From the NCBI RefSeq assembly GCF_000813325.1, contig NZ_BBQE01000004.1: a stretch of 64,000 nucleotides of DNA, one strand, 5' to 3'. The notes under the pieces are model-generated. The model ran no database searches. It was not told where the DNA came from and worked only from the letters and a program-made list of their open reading frames with translations. This document shows, one piece after another, positions 40,892 through 50,019 of this stretch. The stretch is from Sulfurospirillum cavolei (GTDB lineage Bacteria; Campylobacterota; Campylobacteria; Campylobacterales; Sulfurospirillaceae). The stretch's first letter is position 1. Each line of letters opens with the position of its first letter. The translations under genes and the position numbers were made by a program.

Positions 40892-41853
40892 AACCATACT
40901 CCGTTTTTAAGATAGTATGCGAGCGGATACGCCGAAATCGACACGACGTATGCGGTATTGAAAAATCCCGAAAGCCTCCAATACCGATAAGGAATCGTAT
41001 GCGTGATAGACGCTAAAAGCCCTCCTCCTACGGCACAAAACGTACCCGTAAAGAGCATGACATACAAGCCGTATCCCACGTAATAATACTCTTTTTGCAA
41101 AAGGCAAAACGGACAACGATGCGTCGGTAGTTCGTAAACGTACGTGCTAAAGAAGACGATCAGGGAGATTAACGCAAAGATCAAAAACAGCGTATTGCTC
41201 ACGATCACACCTGCCGTGCTCTTCAACCAAAGCGCGATCAAGCTTACCGTGTAAAAAAGATAAAAGATACCGACCCAGACACGAGCATCCACGTTAAATA
41301 AGAGCGAAAGCGACGCGCTACTGCTCGCCGCGGAAAAAAGCGTGCCGCAACAGCTGACGATTTTACTGACGTCTAAGCGCGTGAAAAAGCCGATTTCCAA
41401 AACGATTTCGGCAAAAAGAGGCACGCAAAGCAATGCGAAAAGGATTAATTTCAGCCGCGTATACGCTAAACGGACGTGCGACGCATCTTCGGTATGAAGC
41501 AGAAGCCAAAAACCGAAACCGTAAAGATTAAAGAGTTTGAAAAGCGTCAAATCCAGTCCGAAACCGACCGAATTTACCACGCCGCTTGCGCACATTGCAC
41601 CCGTAATCACGGCGGAAAGCTTATCGCAGGTGTAAATGAAAAAGAGAAACAGCGGAAGCTTAAGCACGAAAATATACTTGATAATGACCGCAACTAAAGT
41701 ACTCTGTTTCGTCAAGCGATACTGCAAAGGCGTCGAAGCAGCGTAATCCCATCGATACGCGATGCGCAGGCTAAGAACCAAAGCCAGCGTTCCCAAACCG
41801 AGAAAAATAACGTCAAGCGTCAATAAAGCGATGATCTCCGGCGTTAAAGTCAT
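40888..41853 (-). CDS. polytopic membrane protein of the nos cassette, unrecognised
   Basis: A 321-residue protein with about eight or nine membrane helices. Notable are a CPFC pair near a membrane boundary (HRCPFCLLQKEYYYVGYGL), a CC pair (SKIVSCCGTLFS) and a conserved-looking small-residue helix (GAMCASGVVNSVGFGLDL). Thiol pairs at the membrane surface suggest metal handling or redox chemistry, but I cannot assign a family. It shares four bases with the LolD-like ATPase gene upstream and the ATGA with nosL downstream, so it is tightly tied to NosL and the ABC transporter. Confidence 0.75.
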   Translation of the reverse strand: MTLTPEIIALLTLDVIFLGLGTLALVLSLRIAYRWDYAASTPLQYRLTKQSTLVAVIIKYIFVLKLPLFLFFIYTCDKLSAVITGAMCASGVVNSVGFGLDLTLFKLFNLYGFGFWLLLHTEDASHVRLAYTRLKLILFALLCVPLFAEIVLEIGFFTRLDVSKIVSCCGTLFSAASSSASLSLLFNVDARVWVGIFYLFYTVSLIALWLKSTAGVIVSNTLFLIFALISLIVFFSTYVYELPTHRCPFCLLQKEYYYVGYGLYVMLFTGTFCAVGGGLLASITHTIPYRYWRLSGFFNTAYVVSISAYPLAYYLKNGVWL

Positions 41854-42518
41854 GGACGTAGCACTCCGTGATGCAACTCGATCGTTTGATCCACAAAATC
41901 CAGATCAAAAAACAACGGATCGTGGGTCGCTATAACTAAAGTGACGCCTTCGTGTTTCAACGCGCGTAACTCTTCGATCAACGAGAGCGAAAGCTTACGA
42001 TCCAAATTGGCGGTCGGTTCGTCGGCCAATACGATCATGGGATTGCGAACCAACGCCCTAGCGATTGCCGTGCGTTGTTGTTCTCCGCCCGAGAGTCGAT
42101 GAACGTACATGTGAGCCTTGTGGGCAATACGGCATCGCTCCATCGCCCGTTTGGCTTTTGCTTCAATGACATGTAAAGGTATATTTTCCGGCACCAAAGG
42201 CGTCGTTACGTTTTCTTGAACGCTTAAATACGGAATCAGATGAAATTTTTGAAAAATAAATCCGATACGTTCGCGACGCATTTTGGCACTGAGGCGTTCG
42301 GGCATTTTTGAAATCTCTTCTCCATCAACGACGATGCTTCCGCTTGTCGGTTGCGCCAAGCCTGCGATCAAAGAAAGCAACGTACTTTTACCGCTACCGC
42401 TGGCTCCTTTTAAAAGAACGCATTCGCCTTGCGCTACGTGCAAGGAAACATGAGACAGTGCTTGCACGCGCTCTTCTGCTTGCGTAAACATTTTGCTGAC
42501 GTTTGAGACGACGATCAT
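41850..42518 (-). CDS. LolD/MacB-type ABC transporter ATPase
   Basis: A 222-residue ATPase with Walker A GASGSGKST (38-46), signature LSGGEQQRTAIARAL, Walker B MIVLADEPTANLD and H-loop IATHD. Its closest relatives by motif are ATPases that pair with FtsX-like permeases (LolD, MacB, FtsE), not NosF. It shares four bases with the FtsX-like gene and four with the following membrane protein gene. In this context it probably powers the release or movement of a lipoprotein or metal-binding partner such as the NosL lipoprotein, which is inference. Confidence 0.9.
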   Translation of the reverse strand: MIVVSNVSKMFTQAEERVQALSHVSLHVAQGECVLLKGASGSGKSTLLSLIAGLAQPTSGSIVVDGEEISKMPERLSAKMRRERIGFIFQKFHLIPYLSVQENVTTPLVPENIPLHVIEAKAKRAMERCRIAHKAHMYVHRLSGGEQQRTAIARALVRNPMIVLADEPTANLDRKLSLSLIEELRALKHEGVTLVIATHDPLFFDLDFVDQTIELHHGVLRP

Positions 42519-43708
42519 CGTAACACCTCATCCGCATCGACGATAGACGTACGCCACGCCGGAATTAACGTTGCGGCAATATACACGGGCACGCTCAGCA
42601 AAAACAGTAACACTATCATTGAACTAGAAAGCGTATAGGGCAAGGCAAAAGGCGGTTTTAAAGCGGAATAGCCCGTAAAAATAGCGCGCAACAGCGGTGC
42701 TTGCAAAGCGTAAACGTAAAACAACGCCGTAGCCAAGCCGAAAAGAAAGGCTCCAAGCGACAGGATAAAACTTTCAAAAAATTTCTCTTGAAGCACCGTA
42801 TCGGTGTCCCACCCGAGTGCCTTTAAAATGCCGATCTCCTTTTTTTCTTCAGAACTTAAAGCGTTGGATTTGTCGTATACGATGATAAAAAAAGCAAACG
42901 CACACACGCAAAACAATGCAAGAAAAAAACCGCTTTTGTAGTCGAAGATGTTTTGATAACTCACGCGAATATCGTCCCTCGTTACCACACGCAGATCGGG
43001 AAATTTTTCGATGATTTTTGCGACGATTGTCGGAATTTCGCTGACGTTTGCCGAAACTTTCAACACGATATCGGTGGCATCGGAAGCATTCATTCCGAAA
43101 ATTTCATACGCCGTTTGTTTCGGCAACACGATCAAATCATTCGCCTCCAAGGCAAGATCGGAGTGAAACACGCCGGCAATACCGACTTTTTTCGTTTGTC
43201 CCTCGGGTGTGATAAAATTGAAAAAATCGTTATAGTAATTCTCGCGCAAAATAGTTTTGACGCCTTCTCCGACGATCATCGTCATAGCATGCGAACGTTG
43301 TTGCGTCCAATCGACATCTTTGATCAAACGCGCCATCGTAGTCGAATACGGCTCTTCATAGGCATCGAGTCCGACGACGGAAAAATTGACGCCGGCGGGT
43401 TTAAAATAGTAATATCCCCAAATACGCGGCGTCACGGAACCCACTCCTTGAATTTCCAATAAAGCGTCGACGCGACTAACGGGGATTGGCGTTTGCCTGC
43501 CCGCGACGAAACGTTGTAAGGTCATGTCCGGTAGTGTTTTGAGCGTAGCGTTCAATTCCGATTTGATCGATTCGGCGATCATTAAAACCGAAGAGAGTAT
43601 AAAAATCAAAAAACTCAAAATAAAAAAGATAAAAAAGTTCTTGCCGAAGCGGCGAAACAACGAACGAACGGCATACTCTAAAAGAAGCCAGCGAAAGCTA
43701 AAAAGCAT
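42515..43708 (-). CDS. FtsX-like ABC permease
   Basis: A 397-residue permease of the MacB/FtsX class. One N-terminal helix (about 20-45) is followed by a periplasmic domain of about 200 residues (MacB_PCD type) and three C-terminal helices, with KKEIGILKALGWDTDTV as the conserved coupling region before helix 3. This class performs mechanotransmission from ATP hydrolysis to periplasmic partners and does not normally move ions through a channel. Together with the LolD-like ATPase it makes a complete transporter inside the nos cluster. It overlaps the 105-aa gene by 11 bases. Confidence 0.9.
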   Translation of the reverse strand: MLFSFRWLLLEYAVRSLFRRFGKNFFIFFILSFLIFILSSVLMIAESIKSELNATLKTLPDMTLQRFVAGRQTPIPVSRVDALLEIQGVGSVTPRIWGYYYFKPAGVNFSVVGLDAYEEPYSTTMARLIKDVDWTQQRSHAMTMIVGEGVKTILRENYYNDFFNFITPEGQTKKVGIAGVFHSDLALEANDLIVLPKQTAYEIFGMNASDATDIVLKVSANVSEIPTIVAKIIEKFPDLRVVTRDDIRVSYQNIFDYKSGFFLALFCVCAFAFFIIVYDKSNALSSEEKKEIGILKALGWDTDTVLQEKFFESFILSLGAFLFGLATALFYVYALQAPLLRAIFTGYSALKPPFALPYTLSSSMIVLLFLLSVPVYIAATLIPAWRTSIVDADEVLR

Positions 43709-44015
43709 AGTCGATCCTTGAGGGTTGCGCTAAGGGCGTATAACGGTAAACAAACGTCGAGGGAAAATACTCCAACAATTCGGGGGATTCGTTAAAGTAC
43801 GCAAAAACGTCGCTGATACTTCGATGACGTACGTAATGCGCTTCGCAAACCAACGCCAGATCGCTCAATCCTACGAACGAGCTCAGAAGTTCTTTTCGCG
43901 CCAACATTTCGTCGCTCCCTAAAAGCGTGTGTGAAAAATAGAGATTTTGCACGAAGCAAAGCACGCCTAAGCCGATCAAAAACAAAACGATTCGAGCCGT
44001 GCTTTTGCCTATCAT
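43698..44015 (-). CDS. small single-TM protein of the nos cassette
   Basis: A 105-residue protein with an N-terminal membrane helix (about 9-28, VLFLIGLGVLCFVQNLYFSH) and a periplasmic part of about 75 residues with one cysteine (LVCEAHYVRHRSI). I recognise no family. It lies one base after the NosL lipoprotein gene and overlaps the FtsX-like gene. Its constant coupling to both suggests it is a periplasmic subunit of that transporter. Confidence 0.7.
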   Translation of the reverse strand: MIGKSTARIVLFLIGLGVLCFVQNLYFSHTLLGSDEMLARKELLSSFVGLSDLALVCEAHYVRHRSISDVFAYFNESPELLEYFPSTFVYRYTPLAQPSRIDYAF

Positions 44016-44016
44016 A

Positions 44017-44472
44017 CTATTTTCCTATTTGAATGACACGCCCGGTCAACTCCGTAAAATCAACGATTTCTTGACCTTCTCGTATCTCTTCTTTGTGTAC
44101 ATGTGCACCGAACCCGTAAGCCATCGGCGTGATGTTTTCCGTATCGTAGAACGCTTTACGCGCATCGATCCACTCGCCGGTTCTCGCATCGTTCACCCAA
44201 ATAACCGCCTCTTCGCTCCATGCAATCTTGCTTTCCTTAAACCATAAAACGACGCAACCGATGTCGTCGAAAAAATAACGTCTGCCGGTATGCGGATTAA
44301 TTATTTGGGCAGAAAATTTTCGATCGCTTAAAACCATCTTACACCGTTCGCACATGTCACGATCCCAATGAACGGGTTTGGCACTCAAATCGATTTTCGT
44401 ATCGCATCCTAAAAAAAGAACGAAACTCGCGATCATACCCAACGCGCTTAAGAGTATCCTAGCGTTTTTCAT
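44017..44472 (-). CDS. nosL: NosL lipoprotein copper chaperone
   Basis: A 151-residue lipoprotein. The lipobox LFLGC puts the lipid-modified cysteine at residue 23. The copper site CERCKM (C41, C44, M46) and the conserved RRYFFDDIGCVVLWF and MAYGFGAH segments are present. The start at 44472 is chosen because it begins the signal peptide and overlaps the nosF stop by 14 bases; the longer open frame upstream is the nosF coding region read out of frame. It would bind Cu(I) in the periplasm for delivery to NosDFY and NosZ. Confidence 0.92.
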   Translation of the reverse strand: MKNARILLSALGMIASFVLFLGCDTKIDLSAKPVHWDRDMCERCKMVLSDRKFSAQIINPHTGRRYFFDDIGCVVLWFKESKIAWSEEAVIWVNDARTGEWIDARKAFYDTENITPMAYGFGAHVHKEEIREGQEIVDFTELTGRVIQIGK

Positions 44473-45097
44473 CGCTGATAACCTTTCCGAAATCCATATA
44501 CAATTCGCGATTGACGATCGACTCCATCTCGTCGATACGATGCGTGACAAAAAGCGCAATGCGCGCGTGGCGTTCTTGGGTTAGGAGCCTGTAAAAATTA
44601 TCCCGCGCTTTCGGATCTAAATTGGCGGTAGGCTCGTCGTAAATCATAATGTCGCTTCGACGTGCCAAACTGAGGGCTATCAACATTTTTTGCTTCATAC
44701 CGCCGCTTAATTTAAAAAACGATTTCGTCAGATTGGCTTCGATATCGAGTTCCATCTCTTGCGCGTATTTCCAAATCAACGCTCGATCCGTATGCGTACT
44801 TTTGCAAACGTATTGAATCAGCTCCTCTAAATTGAGCTTGATCGGAGGCGGAAGCTGCGGAACGAAACTGATATGATTTAACACGTTCGTGCGCTCCGTG
44901 ATCGGATCGAAACCGTTCACGCGAACCGAACCCTTGTCGGGATGGTAATAGCCTAAAATGAGGCGAATCAGCGTTGTTTTTCCGGCACCGTTGGGACCCA
45001 TTAACGCGATACAGTCGCCGTCTTTGATAGATAACGATACGGCGTCCAAGGAGAGCGTATTTCCAAAACGTTTTACAAGATTTTGAATGTCTATCAT
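44459..45097 (-). CDS. nosF: NosF, ABC ATPase for NosZ maturation
   Basis: A 212-residue ATPase with Walker A GPNGAGKTT, signature LSGGMKQKMLIALSLA, Walker B DIMIYDEPTANLDP and H-loop VTHR. NosF works with NosY and NosD in copper-site assembly. The start at 45097 shares ATGA with the nosH stop. The matching nosY lies 4 kb downstream of nosF, separated by a second, unrelated ABC system. Confidence 0.93.
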   Translation of the reverse strand: MIDIQNLVKRFGNTLSLDAVSLSIKDGDCIALMGPNGAGKTTLIRLILGYYHPDKGSVRVNGFDPITERTNVLNHISFVPQLPPPIKLNLEELIQYVCKSTHTDRALIWKYAQEMELDIEANLTKSFFKLSGGMKQKMLIALSLARRSDIMIYDEPTANLDPKARDNFYRLLTQERHARIALFVTHRIDEMESIVNRELYMDFGKVISDEKR

Positions 45098-45999
45098 ACG
45101 AGCGACTTTAAGCGAAATGTATAATTTAAAGCGTCTTGATGGCATACGTCGATACAACGTCCGCACAACGTACAATCGGCGTTGGTAATGACTTGCTTTT
45201 TGATTCCTTTTTCGATGCGCTCTTTATCGTATTGCGGTTTGGTCAGCTCTAAGATATGGCTTTCGAAGCAAACGTCGTGACAGACCATACAATGATCGCA
45301 ACGATCGTTCCACTCGACACGCGTCGCACTCACCGTTCCGATCATACCGTACGTCGTTCCGATAGGACAAACGTACTTACACCATGCGCGTCTTGCAAAG
45401 AAAACTTCGACGCTAAAGACGATCGCAACCCAAATCAAGGCTAAACTCCACCCGTACGCGATAAAACGGCTTAAAATGCCTACGACGTTAAAGACTTCAA
45501 ACACCAAATACCCGCTTGTAAACGCTAAGAGTAAAAAAATCGCCCAAAAAGCGTATTTGATACGATGATCAAAGGTTCGCTCTTTAATGATCTTCTTTTG
45601 CACGAGCATCGTGTGTAATTTTTCGCCGATTTCACTGAGCAATCCGTAAGGGCAAACCCAAGCACAGTACGTCCGTCCGCCGATCAGTAAATAAGCGATC
45701 ACGATCGTCGTCGTTCCGATAATCATATTGACCGGCATATGGTACGTTGCGACAAAAACTTCCAACGTCGTAAAAACGTCGATTAGGTGAAATCCTAGAA
45801 AGCGAGACCCGCTGAGTGTTCCTTCGAGCGTTTGAATATCGACTTTAAACGATAGGAAAAACAATAAATGAATACTAATGATCGCCGCCCAACGTTTTGC
45901 ACGAAGGCTCAAACGTTTTTTGCCTTGATCGTCTACGGTATAAAACGTCGATCCAAACGTCGTTTTGGCTATCGTATTGCGATCTTGATATTTGTTCAT
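45094..45999 (-). CDS. nosH: NosH, NapH-like membrane iron-sulfur protein
   Basis: A 301-residue polytopic protein with four or five membrane helices. Two cytoplasmic-side CxxxCP motifs (CAWVCPYG, CKYVCPIG) are followed by two ferredoxin clusters (CDHCMVCHDVC and CTLCGRCIDVC). This matches the NapH family; in clade II nos clusters NosH and NosG are proposed to form a menaquinol dehydrogenase feeding electrons towards NosC1/NosC2 and NosZ. It lies 10 bases after nosC2. Confidence 0.92.
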   Translation of the reverse strand: MNKYQDRNTIAKTTFGSTFYTVDDQGKKRLSLRAKRWAAIISIHLLFFLSFKVDIQTLEGTLSGSRFLGFHLIDVFTTLEVFVATYHMPVNMIIGTTTIVIAYLLIGGRTYCAWVCPYGLLSEIGEKLHTMLVQKKIIKERTFDHRIKYAFWAIFLLLAFTSGYLVFEVFNVVGILSRFIAYGWSLALIWVAIVFSVEVFFARRAWCKYVCPIGTTYGMIGTVSATRVEWNDRCDHCMVCHDVCFESHILELTKPQYDKERIEKGIKKQVITNADCTLCGRCIDVCHQDALNYTFRLKSLV

Positions 46000-46009
46000 C
46001 GGATCTCCT

Positions 46010-46504
46010 TTATTTGGACGCCGCTAGTTCTCTGGCTTTAAATTCGCCGATCTCGTATGCAAGTTCCTTCAAATCGCTTTCGCTCAGATTTAAAACCGCA
46101 CCTTTCATAATCGGATTCGTGCGCGTACCGTTTTTATACTCTAAAACTTTGGCGTAAAGGACATCTCCGCTCTGTCCGAAAAGCGGTAATCCCACCGCGC
46201 CTTTACCGTCAATTCCGTGGCATGAAGCACATTTGCGTTTGAAATTGTCGCTGACCTTAAAGGTTGCTACGTTACCGGCTTTTTCCTTGAGAGCTTTGAG
46301 TTTTTGGGCTTCGCTCTCTTCTTGCGTCGGTTGTTTTACCCCTTGCGACGCGTCGGAATTAAACGAAACGGTATTGGTTTGCGGAGCGATATTTTCGATG
46401 ATTTTGTTACTTTCGCCGCCTTGAAACGCTCGACCTTGGCTTAGGGTATACGCCATCAATCCTACTACGATAACGGTAATGCCGCCTACGATGCTATTTT
46501 TCAT
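46010..46504 (-). CDS. nosC2: NosC2, monoheme cytochrome c
   Basis: A 164-residue protein with an N-terminal membrane anchor or uncleaved signal (about 4-22), a Ser/Gln/Glu-rich linker and one cytochrome c domain with heme motif CASCHG and a candidate distal Met in NPIMKGAVLNLSE. It shares ATGA with the nosC1 stop. Expected to relay electrons from NosGH or the bc1 complex to NosZ. Confidence 0.9.
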   Translation of the reverse strand: MKNSIVGGITVIVVGLMAYTLSQGRAFQGGESNKIIENIAPQTNTVSFNSDASQGVKQPTQEESEAQKLKALKEKAGNVATFKVSDNFKRKCASCHGIDGKGAVGLPLFGQSGDVLYAKVLEYKNGTRTNPIMKGAVLNLSESDLKELAYEIGEFKARELAASK

Positions 46505-47079
46505 TGTCGTCTCTCTTTTATTTTTTTGATTTGTTGATTAAACGTATAAATTTCATCCGCTAAGGCTTGAATTTGTTTATCGTCTAATTGTTTGACGAGG
46601 TCCTTCATCAAAACATTCTCTTTTTCGCCTGTTTTATATTTTTTGATCGTCTCGGAAATATAAGCACTGTCTTTGCTCAATAACGAAGGTCCGATAATCC
46701 CGTTGGCATAATCGTCGTGACATGCGGAACATTTCACCATAAACTCTTTGCTGAGCTTGCTGACCAAAAGGCTGATTTCGACATGTTCGTACGGGCTACG
46801 TACGTTTAATGCCGCGCCAGTAGGCGTATAATTTTTTTCTTCTACGCTTTGAGCCGTTTTTTTATCTTGCTGATAATCGTAATAAAACACTTGGCTCGTG
46901 TTGGCGTCGTGTTGTTTCAATGCAACTTTGTTCACTTTATAGTCGGCATTTTCTTCTACTTCGATCGCTCCGCTTGCCGTGCTACGATTGTGCTCTTTTG
47001 GCGTCTCTTCTTTTTTTTGATCGCAACCGCTCAAAACGATGAGCCCTAAAAATACCGTTAGAAATATGCGATATTTCAT
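46501..47079 (-). CDS. nosC1: NosC1, lipoprotein monoheme cytochrome c
   Basis: A 192-residue protein with lipobox VLSGC (Cys19), a charged linker and a cytochrome c domain with heme motif CSACHDDY and a possible axial Met in ENVLMKDLVKQL. The start at 47079 shares ATGA with the nosG stop; the longer frame upstream is nosG read in another frame. It is likely held at a membrane and paired with NosC2 in electron transfer to NosZ. Confidence 0.9.
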   Translation of the reverse strand: MKYRIFLTVFLGLIVLSGCDQKKEETPKEHNRSTASGAIEVEENADYKVNKVALKQHDANTSQVFYYDYQQDKKTAQSVEEKNYTPTGAALNVRSPYEHVEISLLVSKLSKEFMVKCSACHDDYANGIIGPSLLSKDSAYISETIKKYKTGEKENVLMKDLVKQLDDKQIQALADEIYTFNQQIKKIKERRQ

Positions 47080-47801
47080 CCGCCCTTTCCCTCCCCGTAA
47101 TAAGATGCATAACTTTCCCTCGGTTTGACGACGATCGCGGGCGTTAATGCGGGGCAAAGTTCTTCGCATGCTCCGCACCCGACGCAACCGCTTTTGACGA
47201 TCGGTCGTACCGTGCCTTCTTTTTCAACCATCTCGATCGCGCTTAAAGGATTGGGAAGCGGACACATGTCGGCACAAATCGTACAGGGCTTTCCTTCAAA
47301 CGAGGCTAATTTTTTCAACAGTTCTTCTTCCACGTCACGCGTATGCGGATGCTTGGAAATCACGCCGGTATGTCCTTGGGGAACCGGTTTTTTTTGCAAA
47401 GCTAAACACGCTTCCGGAAACGCCAATACCGCAATACCCATTTTGACGTCTTCGGGTTTTTCGGTATGATGGTCCAACGCTCCGGTAGGACATGCCAAGA
47501 CGCAAGGAAGCGGACCGCACAAATAACACGCGCGGCTTCTTGCTTCGATATAAGGCGTCCCCATACCGTACCCTTTCGCAAAATCCGCTAAATGAATCGA
47601 GTGGTACGGGCAAACTTGCAAACACTGTCCGCATTTAATGCACAGTGCCAAAAAGCGATCTTCCTCGACGGCTCCGGGCGGTCTTAATCTTGCTTCGTGC
47701 GCTTTTAAGTAAGGAGTTCCTAGTATGCCTCCGCCTAAGGCCAATCCTAAAACGCCTAAGGTCGAGTAGCTCATAAAGTCTCGTCGTGATTGTTGCGCCA
47801 T
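47076..47801 (-). CDS. nosG: NosG, NapG-like periplasmic ferredoxin with Tat-type signal
   Basis: A 241-residue protein starting with a twin-arginine motif (SRRDFMSYSTLG) and hydrophobic stretch. Four [4Fe-4S] cluster motifs are visible: CIKCGQCLQVCP, CYLCGPLPCVLACP, CTICADMCP and CVGCGACEELCP. It is the NapG-like partner of NosH in a predicted menaquinol dehydrogenase. It lies 12 bases after nosD and is coupled to nosC1. Confidence 0.93.
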   Translation of the reverse strand: MAQQSRRDFMSYSTLGVLGLALGGGILGTPYLKAHEARLRPPGAVEEDRFLALCIKCGQCLQVCPYHSIHLADFAKGYGMGTPYIEARSRACYLCGPLPCVLACPTGALDHHTEKPEDVKMGIAVLAFPEACLALQKKPVPQGHTGVISKHPHTRDVEEELLKKLASFEGKPCTICADMCPLPNPLSAIEMVEKEGTVRPIVKSGCVGCGACEELCPALTPAIVVKPRESYASYYGEGKGG

Positions 47802-47813
47802 AATGTCTTTCTC

Positions 47814-49121
47814 CTAATGGTTCGTAAATTTTGGTTTTTTATCTTCCAAAAGAAAAATAGGCTCCGAAAAAGGAGCTAACTTTGATAAAAAATTGAGCAA
47901 CGTTAAAACGGGCGAACCGTAAAAAAACTTCACGGAAGGGTTGTACGTCCATAACTTATCAGCATACTGATAAACGCGATAAGCGTTATCCCCATAACCA
48001 TCCATATTCTTATCAAAACCTTCATAGTTGTCCCAGTAATTCATCGAAAATTCGTTTTTAAACGCTTGCTCGTTACGCGAATCGTTGACGATATCTTCAA
48101 TATTGCCCACGATGCTGTTTTCCGTAACCACGTTATTTTCGCACAACGAATGAAAATGCATCGCTTCGGCGTTATACATGATCTTATTGTTGCGAATAAA
48201 ATTGTGCGTATCGGGTTCAAAAGGCGACCGATCGATATACAGACCTTGCGAATTGTAAATAATCGTGTTGTTTTCAATCGTAAAATTGGTTGCATCTTTA
48301 AATCCGATACCGATACCCGTAGCACCCACCGCGCTTTTAACGACGTTACCCGTGGCGACCGTATCGTTGGAATACATAAAGAAAATCCCCACCGAATTGT
48401 ATTGGTACATATTATTGTGAACGTAATTTTGCCCCGCATACATAAAGTGCAACGAATAACGACCGTACTCGCCGAGGTTCTCTTCGATCGTATTGCCGTG
48501 CGAATACCATACGACCATATCCCGTGATCGATAAAGATGATTTTTACGTACGATATTGTCGTTACTGTACCATAACCGAATTCCGTCTCCCCGTAATCCG
48601 AGGTCGTAGTCCTTCGACGTAATATAATTGTTTTGAATCAACGAATTGTTGGCGATTTCCATATTGATGCCGAGCAACGAGTCAAGAATCGTGCAATTGC
48701 TAACCTCGCATTGCGAAACGGCACCTTTGCTCGCATCGCCGTTAATATTAATCGCCGCGTCTAAAACGTCGGCACGCTCTCCGCTGTTTCGAAGCGTCAA
48801 ATTTTTTAACGTGACGTAAGAGCTTTGAATCGTCACGATGCTTCCTGCACCCAACCCGTCGATAATCACGCCCTCTTCGACGCCGATCAGGCTAATGGGT
48901 TTTTGAATGACGATATTGCCTTCGTAAACGCCTGCTTTTAATTTGATAATCGAACCTTCTTTAGCATTGTCGATCGCGTCTTGAATCGGATTTCTTCGCG
49001 TCTCTTTGATCGGTCCGGTATAAACCCTCGCTTTGTCTTGCGCTTGGACGTCGTAAGAAAACGTCTCGTCTGCGGCATAAAGCGATACGATGAAGCTTAC
49101 GATCAAAAAGAAATATCGCAT
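47814..49121 (-). CDS. nosD: NosD, periplasmic beta-helix copper-assembly protein
   Basis: A 435-residue protein with a short signal peptide (FFLIVSFIVSLYA) and successive right-handed beta-helix repeats, seen as regularly spaced N(N/T)(T/Y)I and NxxxxN turns (ISLIGVEEGVIIDGLGAG, IQNNYITS, IRKNHLYRS, IEENLGEYG). NosD binds NosFY at the membrane and presents copper to NosZ. Its ATG overlaps the nosB stop by one base (TAATG). Confidence 0.93.
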   Translation of the reverse strand: MRYFFLIVSFIVSLYAADETFSYDVQAQDKARVYTGPIKETRRNPIQDAIDNAKEGSIIKLKAGVYEGNIVIQKPISLIGVEEGVIIDGLGAGSIVTIQSSYVTLKNLTLRNSGERADVLDAAININGDASKGAVSQCEVSNCTILDSLLGINMEIANNSLIQNNYITSKDYDLGLRGDGIRLWYSNDNIVRKNHLYRSRDMVVWYSHGNTIEENLGEYGRYSLHFMYAGQNYVHNNMYQYNSVGIFFMYSNDTVATGNVVKSAVGATGIGIGFKDATNFTIENNTIIYNSQGLYIDRSPFEPDTHNFIRNNKIMYNAEAMHFHSLCENNVVTENSIVGNIEDIVNDSRNEQAFKNEFSMNYWDNYEGFDKNMDGYGDNAYRVYQYADKLWTYNPSVKFFYGSPVLTLLNFLSKLAPFSEPIFLLEDKKPKFTNH

Positions 49122-49915
49122 TATTGTGCCGCTACGCTTTTTTGTTCTTTATTCGCTTTATTGCGTGCGATGAACGCCAACAACGAAAAGAGGCTAATAA
49201 GAACCAACAGATAAAATCCGATCGTCGGATACGAATGCGTCGTAAATTGAGCGACCTTGCCGTCTCCGAAAACCGTCGGCATAAACGGTTTAATTTTAAA
49301 AGCACCCCAATCGTGGAGGTTATGCCCGAACCAATAGAGCCAATACGAATAATCGGCAATAAACAAAAGCGGCAAAGAGACGGGAATCAGCATCAAATAA
49401 TTGAGAAATTTATGGTTATACGCTATAAAATAGACCATAATCAAGCTCAACAATAAAAGCGCGTAAATACCGATTTCACGCTCCAACGTTCCGCCCGTCC
49501 ACATCGGATCCATACCGATATAGTGGTTAATCGTATTCATTTCATGCACTTCGCCGCTAAACCCGTCAAAATGAAAATACACGGGGATCCCTTCGGGAAA
49601 CGCTTCTTTAGGATAGTTGGGAGCTTCCAAAGAGACAAACCAAATCGGCATAGAAGCGACGCCGATTTCCGAAGAGGTCGCAATCATCTGGTCGAGATCG
49701 TTATGCGCCTTTTTAGGAGTCGTCGTACTTTTATAGCGTCCTTGATTGTAAAGATTCCAAATCACTTTTGAGAACGAATGAATTTCGTCTTTATGCCCTT
49801 CGTCGATTTTATTTAAAACGCCGTGAAAGCCGATCATCGGAAACGTAAACGAGAACGTTAAAACGATGAGCGCGAGTGCGGCGAAGATCGTAGATTTTTT
49901 ATAACTTGCGTGCAT
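49121..49915 (-). CDS. nosB: NosB, membrane protein of clade II nos clusters
   Basis: A 264-residue polytopic protein. One N-terminal helix (about 12-30) is followed by a periplasmic part of about 110 residues, then four helices towards the C-terminus. The position between nosZ and nosD and the layout match NosB of Wolinella and relatives, whose role is not settled; it is needed with the accessory genes for N2O respiration in some organisms. It starts 151 bases after nosZ, after a stem-loop. Confidence 0.85.
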   Translation of the reverse strand: MHASYKKSTIFAALALIVLTFSFTFPMIGFHGVLNKIDEGHKDEIHSFSKVIWNLYNQGRYKSTTTPKKAHNDLDQMIATSSEIGVASMPIWFVSLEAPNYPKEAFPEGIPVYFHFDGFSGEVHEMNTINHYIGMDPMWTGGTLEREIGIYALLLLSLIMVYFIAYNHKFLNYLMLIPVSLPLLFIADYSYWLYWFGHNLHDWGAFKIKPFMPTVFGDGKVAQFTTHSYPTIGFYLLVLISLFSLLAFIARNKANKEQKSVAAQ

Positions 49916-50019
49916 ATACTACTCCTTAAATAACCTTATTTAGACGTTTGAAAACCTAACATGTAAATAAGATTATATGCTGATGTCTTCGGTTTTACCT
50001 TGATACGCGTCAACGAATC

